From contig JAAMXY010000039.1 of the NCBI GenBank assembly GCA_019677205.1, positions 1-64,000 of the forward strand: a stretch of DNA of 64,000 nt. Direction: 5' to 3'. The notes below the pieces were generated by a model. That model was not told where the DNA came from. It searched no databases and worked only from the letters and a program-made list of their open reading frames with translations. Shown piece after piece: positions 23,501-34,000 of the stretch. Every line of letters begins with the position of its first letter. Within the stretch, counting starts at the first letter, position 1. The DNA is from Pinguiococcus pyrenoidosus (lineage: Eukaryota; Sar; Pinguiophyceae; Pinguiochrysidales; Pinguiochrysidaceae). The translations under genes were made by a program, and so were the position numbers.

Positions 23501-26500
23501 GCCCTCGCAGGAGCTTCAGCTCGTCGTCAGGAACGATGCTTCGCTGGTGGGACAGTAGCAGCGAGTACCACTTCGAGAGGAAGCCGAAGCGCGCCTTCTT
23601 CTGCCGCTGAGCGTTCTTCGCGTCTTTCAGACAGGACATGACGTACTCGAGCTCCTGGATCGTCTCGGGGTCGCGCGAGATCTCCTTGCTCTCGTTGTCG
23701 ATCTGAGAGACGACCAAGTTGAGGGTGCTCTGGGCGCGGGAGTGGAGGACGCGAATGAAGCGATCCGTCCAAGCCACACCGTGGGCAAGGAGCTGGCCCT
23801 TCAGGACCCCGAGCTCTACCTGCACGCACTGCACGTTCACGCAGGACGCCTCGTTCTGGATCCGCGCGTTGGTCTGCACCTTCTGGTCCAACTCCATCGC
23901 CAGTCTGCGGAGCCAGTCGCTCTTCCGCTCCTGGGACTTCTCGCCAAAGCCTCGCTCGACCAGCGAATCTTTGCTGTCGTCTTCCAGTCGAAAAGCGCGC
24001 GGGTAGCTCTGTTCCCACTCGTCCATGGACTTCTGCAGCTGATCGGCGATGGCGCTCATGCCCTCGACGATCTCAACAGCTGGCTGCATGAACTTGATGT
24101 CGTCCGTCACCCGAGCGAAGAACTGATACCCCGGACCACCGATTCCGCCGTCGTCGTACAGCTCCTTGGGAAGCTGTACGACAGGAGGCGTCTTCGGCTT
24201 CTGGCCTTTCTCCTTGACTCTCTTCAGCGACGAGACGCTCTTTCGGAAGGCAAGCGACTTCCGAGACTCCACGGGCTCCAGGTCCATCCCGTCCCAAGGG
24301 AGCGGGCACGGAAGGTAGACCAGGATCCCCTGCAAGATGCTCCGGACCCCAGCCATCATGGCCTTGAGCATGCTTTCGACAGACGGCGCGTAGTTGAACA
24401 GAAGCCGCTGGTTGAGCACGAGGTCCAGAGACAGAATCGGTGCTGGTTCCACGCGCTTGTCGCCAAAGAGGAGCCGCACCAGCTTGTTGAGGGCCTCGCG
24501 CACGGCGAACTTCAGCGCCTCGCCGACGTCGTGGTTGATCTGGCCCGTGAAGGCCTGGATGGCGCGACGCATGGTGGGGTCCCAGCCCTGCTGCGCAGAC
24601 GAACGGAAGGTGGGCCACACTCGGTTCTCGAGAATGTCGTGAATCTTCGCGATGCTTTGCGTCATCTTCTCCTTGGACGCGCCCGAGAACTCGCTCAGCT
24701 GCTCCAAGAACGCGTCTGGGCGCATCCTGGTGTTCGCCAGGGTATGCGAGAGCAGCTGCGTCGCCTGGATGTCTTGGATGAGCGTTTCGATCTCGTAGAG
24801 GCTACGGCGGAACGAACGGATCATGTCGATCACCGCCGAGCACGACGTTCGCGCCATCGCCGAGAAGTTCTCAATGCTGCGCAGGTTGAGCCATTTGATG
24901 CGCGACATGCCGGGTCGGACGCGGCTCTCCAGCTTGGACAGGATGTCGGCGAAAAGCATGCGGTCGATTGCCCGGGCACTCTCCGCGTGGGAGTCGGCAA
25001 TATCGGGGCTCCGTTGCAGCGATGTGACCGACTGCTGATCGGCCTCATCGTCCGCCCGATCCTTGCCGTGCTCAGCCATGGACTCGATGGCGGAGTTGTA
25101 CATGCGTACGACGTCGTCGATGCTGCTGTGCGCGGTCCGTAGGCCTCCGCCTCCTCCCTGGCGCTCCCACGTCTGAATGGCGTCGTGAGCGACCAGTGGC
25201 GCCGGGAACTGCGAGCCCAGTCGATACCACGACTTGGTTTCCTCAATGAGGCTCAGGAACTCCGTGGGGAAGTTGTTCACGAGGCGCTTCCGCGTTGGTT
25301 CCCACGCCAGAACGGGGCGATCGAGGGATTCGGTGGTGTTCACCTGGTCTAGGTACTCGATGCTGTAGACCCAGTTCTCATGCTGCTGCACGACGTAGCG
25401 CTCGAGGAGGCCCTTGAGTTCCTGCAGAGCGTTGCGGCATTCCTCCACGCGCTCGTGCTGCGGTACCTTCTGGCTCTCAATCGCCGACTCGAGATACTGC
25501 CACTCGTCCTGCGCAATCTCAATCATTTCCCGGGCCCACAACGCGGCTCCCGCGCGCTCTGGCATGAACGGCTTGAAGAGAAACGGGGGGTTCTCCGCCT
25601 GGCTCTGCGAGTTGCCCATGTTCGGCCCAATGCGCTCACTCAAGGCGCGATGCCCCTCGAAGCGACTCCGAAACGAGCTGAGAAAGTCGCAGAACCTGCG
25701 GCAGACCTCCCCGGTCTTCTTCTTGAGCGCGTTCTGGAACGAAGGACGGACCGCAAAGGCATGGACGGCCACGAGGATGTCGACGCTGGGCTTTATGGAC
25801 GTACAGTTGGCGTCAGAGAGCAGCGTCGTGAGCAGCGTCGCTAGCTGCGCGTCCAGCTCCACCAGCGTCCTCTTGAAGTCACCAAAATCCGCATGCCATC
25901 GAGGGGCGCTGCTGACCTTGAGCAGGTCATAGTCGGTGGCCTTCAGCTTCGCCAGGGCGGAGATGAATTGCTCACGGATGGCGGCCAGTCCCGTGGAGAG
26001 GGAGTTCCCTTTGCTGCCCAGCAGCTTCGCGAAATCTGGCGCGTCCTGGCCTGACGAATCGCTGCCATGGTGGCAGTACTGGATCTGACCTTGGCACACC
26101 TCCCGAAGGTTCTGGCACAGTTGAATGAAGGCCACGAGCGTTGCGAAGATCTGGGAGACGTCCTGAGGCCAATGCTCTGCGTCTTGCTCGCGCTCGATCA
26201 CGACGACGAGGCACTTCCGATACGACGCGTTCCAGCGCTGGCAGCACTCGATAATCCGGTTGAGAACGCCCAGAGAGCTGTTGACGGGCTCTCGGAGGTT
26301 CAGGATCCCGTCAATGTTCACAACGACCTTGCATCTGTTCACGATGGCGTTGTTGATGGAGCGGAGAAGACTGGCCAGCTGCTCTTCGCCATGGAAGTGG
26401 GATCCATGCTTCCAAATGAAGCGCACACTCTGCAGTAGCTGCTCGAAGAGGTCTGGCATCTCCTGCAGGCTGGCATTCGACAGCTTCTTGGCCGGCTCCT

Positions 26501-27371
26501 CGAGGAAACGGAGAAACGTCAGGCACATTCGTGCCTTCGCGGCGCCTTCCTGAAGCATGGAGAGCAGGGCGTCGAACTTGTCCAGGTACCGCGAACCCGT
26601 GGCGCGCAGTCCGTTGGCAACGTGCTGCACGGCCTGGTCCTGCACCTGGCTCGCAATGCCTTCGAGGTTCTCTGCTCGGTTGTGCCAGAAGGAGATCTGC
26701 TCCAGCGGATCTAGCTCGCTTGGCTTGTCCTCCGACAGCAGACTGTCCTGGGCCAGGACTTCGCGGATGCGCCGATTCCAGCTCAGGAGGACCATCTCAA
26801 GGTTCCGGACAAGGTCAAGGTCGCGCCGGAGCGTCTCCTTGCCGCATGGCAGCGTTGGTACGTACAGCTTCGTCCGCCCCTCCAATCTGGAGATCTCCTC
26901 GTTGAGCGAAAGGAGAAAGCCAATGCTCTGCGACCTCAGCTGCTCGCGAGTGGTAGCTGGCCAGCGGGAGTCCTTGGACGACTGAAGCTCCGCCAGGAGG
27001 ATACGATCCAGGATGCGCTCCAGCGAGTAGAGGAGGCTCTTCCGGCCCTGTTCGATCACAATGGTTCCGTAGCTCACGGCTGCGGAGAGATGATTCTCTT
27101 GCAGGGGATCCAGAGAGGTGGTGACAAAGTACTCAAGCAGGCATCGGCCCTCCGTGGGCAGCCCGCGCTTCATGATGCCTTCCATACTGTCCACAAGCAC
27201 GTCGTCGCCTTTCCCGACGCAGATGAGGCATCTGGGCGGCTTCGTAACATCGTCCAGGAAAGTGGTGATGGCCTTCGTTGCCGTCTCTGCACCAAACTTG
27301 GGAAAGTCCAACTGGATGCGCTTAGTAAACCAATCCACCGCCCGCTGCCTGGCCTCCCCTTCTTCCGCCAT
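11521..27371 (-). CDS. Giant axonemal-type dynein heavy chain
   Basis: Exons 27371-16271 and 16160-11521, joined across a 110-nt GT-AG intron that splits a Gly codon and restores the stalk sequence AERKLAK|GLQKLEEARV; product about 5,246 aa. In order: N-terminal tail and linker (1 to about 2000); AAA1 with Walker A GPAGTGKTE (about 2102), a Walker B region CFDEMNRM and FITMNPSYTGRHELPDNLK; AAA2 with GNTLVGKS (about 2423); AAA3 with GVAGVGKS (about 3058); AAA4 with GLQGTGKKS (about 3443); coiled-coil stalk and microtubule-binding domain (about 3690-3960); AAA5 (PLVVDPDAH), AAA6 and a C-terminal domain. The protein is about 600-1,100 residues longer than usual heavy chains, partly because of Ser/Arg-rich insertions in AAA2 (about 2455-2580) and between AAA2 and AAA3 (about 2795-2909). 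It drives sliding of flagellar doublet microtubules; outer or inner arm type cannot be assigned by eye. Large plus-strand frames over this interval are shadows. Confidence 0.9.
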
Positions 27372-27457
27372 GCTCCGTCTTGGTGCGGATGCAGTCCGAT
27401 GCCGTGCTCACAAGGAATGCGGGACCGGCTGCTAGCCTTTGACGCGGAGTCTCTGGC

Positions 27458-27466
27458 TCGCTTGCT

Positions 27467-27497
<31 letters not shown>

Positions 27498-27519
27498 GTT
27501 GCTTGCTTGCTTGCTCGGT
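27458..27519. repeat. (TTGC)n tetranucleotide microsatellite
   Basis: About 60 bp of GCTT/TTGC units, slightly interrupted (TTGGTTGC), starting 87 bp upstream of the dynein start codon. It lies close to the N gap, so its length may be misassembled. Confidence 0.85.
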
Positions 27520-27625
27520 TGGTCCGGATTGTCTGACCCTTACGGCTTGATGGCGACACCCTTCCCCTGCTTCACACGGTGCTGGCTACTGCATGCGCCA
27601 CTGAGAAGGAGCCAAAGACGTAGGG

Positions 27626-27657
27626 NNNNNNNNNNNNNNNNNNNNNNNNNNNNNNNN
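27626..27657. other. Assembly gap (32 N)
   Basis: A run of 32 ambiguous bases flanked by unique sequence. It shows that the window comes from a scaffolded draft assembly; true gap length is unknown. Confidence 0.99.
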
Positions 27658-28058
27658 GGGAGCAGAGATGAGGCGACGCTTCAAACTTCGGTGTCCAAAG
27701 AGCATCAGGCGCAGGAACGTTCGAACAGGACATGAGAATCCAATGGATCATCTTCACAGCCAATCAACGGATCATGACTCCTTTCCTCCCCGCGTTCCAC
27801 AGCTTGGGATGGAAGTTGACCTGTTGTCGCACCGTTTCTCTCAATCAACCGGCCCCCATTGGCCAGGCGAACGTGCTTAAAACAAGATGGCCAATCCGTT
27901 TCCCTTCACCCAAACCTTCGTGTAACAGGCGAATCTGGCAACTGGTGAAACTCCTGACGCGCCCTCCCTCTCTTCAGCGTCGCGTCAGGAGCACGTCGCC
28001 GCCACACCTTCATCGTCGAGACGGTGCGCCGTGCTGCACAGCTCCAAACCCGGCGACG

Positions 28059-29203
28059 ATGGCTACGTCAGCAGAGAACTTCCAGCGCTTGTCGCTCATA
28101 AGAGTCACCAAGGGGACGAAGCATTTCGCCGAATCGGGCACCCCTTTCGACTCCACCGCCCCCACGAGACACCACCAGAGCCGAAGCGAGGTACGCTACC
28201 GACGAGGAGATGCCGTGCCAATAGCCCGCAGCTGCTCATCCTTCATGTCTGCAGCCTTCGTTGCCACTCGCGGAGCAGAATGCTTTCAGCAGCACCGTGC
28301 ACACGAAGAAGAGGAACCCGAGGGACTTTCTGCGGAGCCACTGCGGAACTGGCGGGGATGTCACTCTCCGGGCGGCTGCGCGTGTCCGGGAAAGCGTGGA
28401 GTCCTGCTTCGAAAGCGGCGCAACAGGCCGAAGGCCGAAGGCCTTCGGAGCGCTGGCGACGAAGCCCCGCGAGAATCCCCCGAACACCCTCTTCCGCCGA
28501 TTCTACGAGCGTGGTGATCTGCCCGTGAAGGTGAGTGGCTGCACGCTCACGACATAGGAGGCGAGCGACGGTGGCTAAGTGGTGCATTGCTGGAAGGTCA
28601 TCCACGGCACGGTCCACAACACCATCGGATGGAAGGTTCCCATCCTGGCCCTCGACTTTCACCACTACCTCCCCATCTTCTGCGACGGGCTTCGCGAAGA
28701 GGAGGAGCCGTACGCATTCCTGGCCGAGTACGCTGTGTATGACATGATTCGCACCGGCCCGAACAAGATCCTGGACGTCATTCCGCAGCTCATCCTTCCG
28801 CTGAAGACCGCCCTGAACACCCGCGTCCCCGCGGTAGGTGAAATCGTGATCAACCTCCTTTGAGAAAGCAGTGACCGCCAAGAGCTAACGCACACGATCT
28901 GAAAAGGTGGTGAGAAAAGTGCTCAAGGTCGTTCAGGCGCTTGTGAAGTGCGACGCGGGCCCTGATGGAGACGGTCAGATAGGACTCGCCTTCGTTCCGT
29001 ACTACCGGCAGCTGCTGCCGGTGACGAACCTGTTCATCCGACAGAACCGGAATCTTGGCGACGCCATCGACTTCCAGCATGAGGAATCCCTCGGAGATCT
29101 CTGTGAGCAGACCCTGGAAACGCTGGAGATGCACGGAGGCGAAGACGCATTCATCAACATCAAGTACTTGGTGCCCACATATCAGTCAGTCATGCATTCG
29201 TAG
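28059..29203 (+). CDS. PACRG: PACRG (parkin co-regulated gene) flagellar doublet protein
   Basis: Four exons: 28059-28190, 28255-28530, 28597-28833, 28907-29203, with introns of 64, 66 and 73 nt, all in phase 0; 313 aa. Conserved PACRG blocks appear in order: TLFRRFYERGDLPVK (exon 2 end), GWKVPILALDFHHYLPIF and NKILDVIPQLILPLKTALN (exon 3), VPYYRQLLPVTNLF and GGEDAFINIKYLVPTYQS (exon 4). The first exon and the first half of exon 2 (about 115 residues) are not conserved; the ATG at 28059 was chosen because it opens a clean 44-codon exon ending in a consensus donor (GAG|GTACGC). PACRG sits at the inner junction of axonemal doublet microtubules, between A- and B-tubules. Its neighbour, head to head, is an axonemal dynein heavy chain. 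The N-terminal exon is less certain than the rest. Confidence 0.93.
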
Positions 29204-29495
29204 CGGCGGGGCCCAAGATTCAGCTCAGCTTGACTTCGCCTGACGTAGCTTAGCCCTGGTCGGCTCGGGTCGGCCCATAGTAAATCTTCACCGGCCGACG
29301 CCCTGCGCTGTCGCTGTGTGTTGCCTGCGAAAACAGAGCACGTGACAAGCCACCCCACCCGACAGCAAGCAATCGTTCTTAGAAGTCGTTGCTGTGTTGA
29401 TGTTTGGCTTTGTTTGATGATTTCCTCCCGCGGGCGCCATTTTTCGTGCTTGCCGATTGTGAAAAGCATAGAGGCAGATGCACGGGCGAATCCCT

Positions 29496-30365
29496 TCAGC
29501 GGCCTCGATTAGCCTTCAGAAACTGCCCTACCACCCGATTATCTGTAGCGCGCGATCCCGGCCGAGCGGCCCGTTCCGGTTTTCTTTTCCCACCAGATTC
29601 CTCCTCCTGGTCGTTTCGAGCCTTGGCTGCTCTCTCTGACAGCAGTCTGATCTCTTGGGCGTACTCTCGTCGATGCTTGCTGTAGTTCACGGAAACGTTC
29701 CCATCCTCGCTACGCACGGCGAGGGGGTCAGAAGCCCCTTTCTCCTGGAGCTCTTTCAGAGCCTTTATCGCCCGCTCGGTGGCTTCGACGTTGCGCCGTT
29801 TCTCCTCGATTGGCAATGCCACCTCTGCAATGCCACTCCCCCAGGCCAGGGGACCACCTGCACCATCCGTCTCCGCGTCGATGGTTTCGCCTCGCTTGTC
29901 CTTCTCTCCGTCAAGCTTCTGCTGCTTTTGCACTCTCAAGTGCTCCGGCAGTGTGTACAGCTGGTCTTCCGGTGTTGCAGCGTCACTAGCCTTGCGCTTC
30001 TGCCCGCCAAGTTTCTTCTCGATGTAGGCCTTCATCAGGTTTTCGTGCTGCATCTCGACGGTGAGGTTGGACGAGCTCGTCCCCATGAACTGCGTCATCG
30101 TCAGCGTCTTCGGCGCGCCAGGCTCCGAGGACGCTTCCGCCGCGGCCTTGGCCTCGGTGCCAGCGGCTTGGACGGGCCCGCCAGCGCGAGTCGCCAACTT
30201 TTCAGGAGGTATTCCCCCCGCTCGACGCCGACCGCGCTGCTCTGCGCGGATTTCTGCAAGGGCTGGCGTCGTGAGCGCATCATCTTCGTCGCTGGCTCCT
30301 TCGCTCGCCTCCTGCCGACGCCGACGGCGCTTGGGAGCGCCCTTCTTCTTGAAGAGAGTCGACAT
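29496..30365 (-). CDS. C9orf78: C9orf78/Tls1 family (hepatocellular carcinoma antigen 59-like) nuclear protein
   Basis: Single-exon 289-aa protein, close to the length of the human family member. It begins with a basic, Arg-rich segment (residues 1-50). Family landmarks are the MKAYIEKKLGGQ helix (about 110), DQLYTLPEHLRVQ (about 134), the short GSGIAEVALPIEEK motif (about 176, equivalent to the SGIPEVDLGI block) and a basic C-terminus ending in VGQFLKANRGR. Proteins of this family (yeast Tls1, human C9orf78) associate with the Brr2 helicase of the spliceosome and influence splicing. That role is carried over from the family. The gene is convergent with PACRG (292 bp apart) and divergent from the DENND4 gene. 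The whole chain is hydrophilic and mostly charged, as is usual for the family. Confidence 0.8.
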   Translation of the reverse strand: MSTLFKKKGAPKRRRRRQEASEGASDEDDALTTPALAEIRAEQRGRRRAGGIPPEKLATRAGGPVQAAGTEAKAAAEASSEPGAPKTLTMTQFMGTSSSNLTVEMQHENLMKAYIEKKLGGQKRKASDAATPEDQLYTLPEHLRVQKQQKLDGEKDKRGETIDAETDGAGGPLAWGSGIAEVALPIEEKRRNVEATERAIKALKELQEKGASDPLAVRSEDGNVSVNYSKHRREYAQEIRLLSERAAKARNDQEEESGGKRKPERAARPGSRATDNRVVGQFLKANRGR

Positions 30366-31011
30366 CTCGCACCAAGACGCTGGAGGCTTTGGGCCGTCCG
30401 CGTAGGGCGGCGCAAAAGACGTACCTGCGGGCGTGATACTTTTACATCCTAGCCGAGGCCTGATTGGATTTGAAGCAGGTTTTAGAAATATAAAATAACA
30501 TTTATGTAGAAGTAATATCCGTGGAAAATATTTCTAAACTATTTTCAAAATAATCGCATCGTTTGTGTTCTTCTTCGGCCAGACAGCCGAATGATTGGGT
30601 AAGGATCGTCTACGGTTACCACGTGTGCCGATTGGGTTCCAGAAGCATGGCTGAGTAGTCGAAGGTGTCAGCCATCAGCTGAACTACTCCGCGCATTTTA
30701 AAGCGCTGTGCATCGAGACACGCCTTGCACGCGTCTGTTGCGTGAGCCCCCTGCGCTCCGCGCCTCTCGTTCGAGTTCGGCCCTCCGGTGGCAACACTTC
30801 GCTTGCGGAGCACCACAGGCATTGTGCGCAGGGTCGAGTCCGGTCCATTTGGGACGGGGTGTCCGTCCGTACGTTCGACAGGAAGGCTCGAGAGCCTTCG
30901 TCTCGAGGACAGCTGCGCTGAGTTCGTGACCCCCAGTCTCTGTGGCGGCCACACCCCGCGGTCCTGCGTCCTATGAGCGTCTAGCTTTGTCCGAGGAGGC
31001 TGGAAAAGAAA
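30366..31011. promoter_or_regulatory. Divergent intergenic region with AT-rich island
   Basis: 646 bp between the divergent C9orf78-like and DENND4-like genes. Bases 30476-30560 form an AT-rich island. ATTGG (reverse CCAAT) occurs at 30463, 30594 and 30631. Open frames in 30616-30954 have no recognisable content. Confidence 0.4.
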
Positions 31012-34000
31012 ATGAGCCTCTCAGCGAACCAGCGGCCGCACAAGCGGCTGCATGAGTACTTCGCGATGGTAGGCCTTCCAGGGAAGCTGAGCTTCTCTCC
31101 CGATCAGAGCCGCAAGCAGCTGCTGAAGCCCCTGGAGGCGCGTTACATGATGGCACTTCTGGACCGGTATCCTCGGAAGGACCACGACGACCTGCCCTTC
31201 CCAACAGGAGTGCCCTTGTTCTGCCTTCCTTGTGGACTGAACCTGAGCACCGAAATGCGAATGCCAACTTTCAGCACCTTCGTTCACACGGGCGGAGAAG
31301 GGCAGCAGCTCTACGGCCACTGCCTCACTATCTACGAGCCTCTGACGCAGGGCCAGCGGGCTCAGCTCGAGAAGCTCCTTCAGACGGCGCACGAGGCGAC
31401 GAGCAAGCCCAGCAAGAAGAGCACTGCTGCCAGCGGTCAGGAAGACAACCCGCAGGCGGCGAGTGGGCAAGATCAAGGGCCATCGGCATCGGCATCGGCA
31501 TCGGCATCGACATCGGCATCGGCATCGACATCGGCATCGACATCGGCATCGGCATCGGCATCGACGACAGGGAGCAGGGCAAAAGAACCCTGGAGCCTCG
31601 ACGGCGTGGAAGTAATGGCGCCCAAGTGCTTGGTGATCCTTAGTCACTGGCCCCATCATCTGTCGTATCGGGAGTGGCTCAAGCAGCTGTACCGGGTGTC
31701 CCTCTCCCCGACGCCCATCTCATTGGAACGATACATCGGGACATTCATCAATGAGGTACGCCGTTCGGAACTGTTTCACAGCCCTTCGATTGGCAGTCTA
31801 AGCTTTGCGCCTTGCTTTCCTGCTTTCCGTTTCCCCTTGTTTTTGACTGCCTCCATAGGTGCCGCTTCCGCCTCCGGGTCGCATCCTCGTGCAGGTGAGC
31901 ATAGCGGACCAGACGATCAGCTTTCACACGCCTCCGGCGAATTCGCCCATGGCGTGGTCTGCGCTGCCCTACGCGCCGCTGTTCGAAGCGCTCAGGCCGA
32001 TCGATGTCATCCGCCTGTTCACATGCATCCTGCTGGAGAAGCAAGTGGTCATGATCAGCAGTCAGCAATTTATGCTCAGCGCCGCTTGCGAGGTGATCAC
32101 ATCCTTCCTGTATCCGTTGAGATGGAGCCACGTGTACATTCCCATCCTGCCGGCGCCGCTCTTTGGGGTGTTGCACGCCCCCATGCCCTTCCTAATAGGG
32201 TTGCATACCGATACCATTGAGTATGGCTTGGAGCAGCAAGCCCTAGCAGATGAGGAGCCGCTGGTTGCGCCGGTCAGCTGCGAAGGGTGCGAGGAAGCGA
32301 TCATCTCTGCGGTACGGCAGAGCACCTCGAGCAGTCTGGGGAGGAGCAGAGAAGAGATCAAGGCGTCGCAGGATGGCTCCCACATGGCTTCCGTGCGGCT
32401 GTCCCGGTCGGGAGAGGGCTCCTCTGCGACCAAAGCCGACCTGGACATTGACAAAGCGTCGGCTCTTCTCATGCCAGAAGGGATCGTCAGGGCTTTTCTC
32501 GATGATGGGCGTCTCGATCTTGGGTCCGTCAAGTTGCCTGCCCTCCCCGATCGGCGGATGAGGAAGCTGTTGAATGCCCTCGAGGCTCACGCGGACCTGT
32601 ATCGGCGGAGGCCTGCCTCGTGGAAGGAGCGAAGTCTTCCTTTCTACGACGCGGCCTTTCACCACACGTACAGGCCGTGTGACGCCGAGGCCATCCAGAG
32701 GGAGCTGGAACAGGCGGTGCCGTTCTGGAAGCGAACCTTCAACTCGAAGAAGGCCGCGGATGCGAAGAAAGCAGCTGCGGAGGCCTTCGCAGACGGGGAG
32801 CAGGAGGAGTATATCGCCAGCTGGAATGAGGTCCGCGAGGCGTTCTTGCGCTTCTTCGTCGCGCTCCTTCGGGACTATCGAAGATACCTTGTCGTGCCCA
32901 CGCACGCCAATCCCGATCCGCCGAAGCGCTTTCGCAAATCAGCATTCCTGAGCTCTCAGATGGGCGACCGGCAACCGCTTCTCAAAGCCCTAGTCGAAAC
33001 GCAGATTTTCAGCAACTTCGTCGATGAACGGTGCTACCCCGAGGACGCGACGAGCTTGGACATTGATCTCTTCGACGAAGCCATCGACGCGAAGAAGAAT
33101 CGTTCCAAAGTGCGATTGAAGAATCGTGACACCCCCTTCTTGCGCTCCGCCAAGTATGATACCGTGGGCACCTATGTGGTTTACAGCCCGGAGCCCGCCG
33201 GGCGCGACGAGGCGACGGCGCTGGTCCGCAGCGACTCGCGGGGCTCGTTCGTGGACGAGGGGGACGTCATGCTGAAGGAGGACGCGGAAGGAAACGTGCA
33301 TTTCTCCTACCAGAGGTTCCCGCCACTGGCACAGCATCGGTTCCCGGCGCCGAGGCCCATGCCCGCGCTGTGGAAAGAGGAAGACGATCCGAAGTATGCG
33401 CGAAGCATGAGGCTCCGGAAGAACCCGGTCGGCAGGTTTGGTGGCCGAGGCCAGCAGGAGGGCGACCTAACTTCGCATTCCAACCGCTTGGACGCGAGCT
33501 TCGACGAGGCCGTTGTGGCCACGTTCATCATCGCTTTCAGCGCCAGCATCGGACAGGGTCCCGATGCGGCGGGAGGGCTCGGCCTCGGTTTCGGCTTGCG
33601 GCAGATGGTCAACTCCGAGGATCCGGGGCTGCAGCAGTCGGACGACAACGATAGCAATGCTTCCACCACCATTGGTTTGATGATCAAGGCGGCGACGAAG
33701 AGTGTGGAGTTCGAGGGAGCCGGGTCGACGCGGGAGCTCAGTGAATCCCCGGAAATCGACGAGCTGATAGACGAAGAACCAGAAAGCGAGGTCCCCGAAC
33801 TGCAGGAGCCGGAGGACGACACGGACGCGCTCGAGGAGCGCCGAGTGAAGATGAACATGATGCTCGACATTGCGTTCCAGGTCATCGAGGCCGTGACGGA
33901 GTCGGAGCTGCACTTGGACGCCAACGTGTATCAAAGCCTCATTCACGCCTGCGGTCGCTGCGGGAGCATCGATCGCGCGCTCGAGGTTTTGGAGCTTCTC

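Larger units (their letters stand above)
27372..28058. promoter_or_regulatory. Shared divergent promoter region of dynein heavy chain and PACRG genes
   Basis: 687 bp between the start codons of two divergent axonemal genes. It contains a TTGC/GCTT tetranucleotide tract, an assembly gap (27626-27657) and several CCAAT-type motifs: CCAAT at 27740, 27760 and 27891, and ATTGG (the reverse) at 27858. Transcription starts are not visible from the sequence. The shared-promoter reading is inferred from the geometry. Confidence 0.45.

Noticed and set aside
28243-28881. 212-codon minus-strand frame over PACRG
   Set aside because: Antisense to the conserved PACRG exons 2 and 3.
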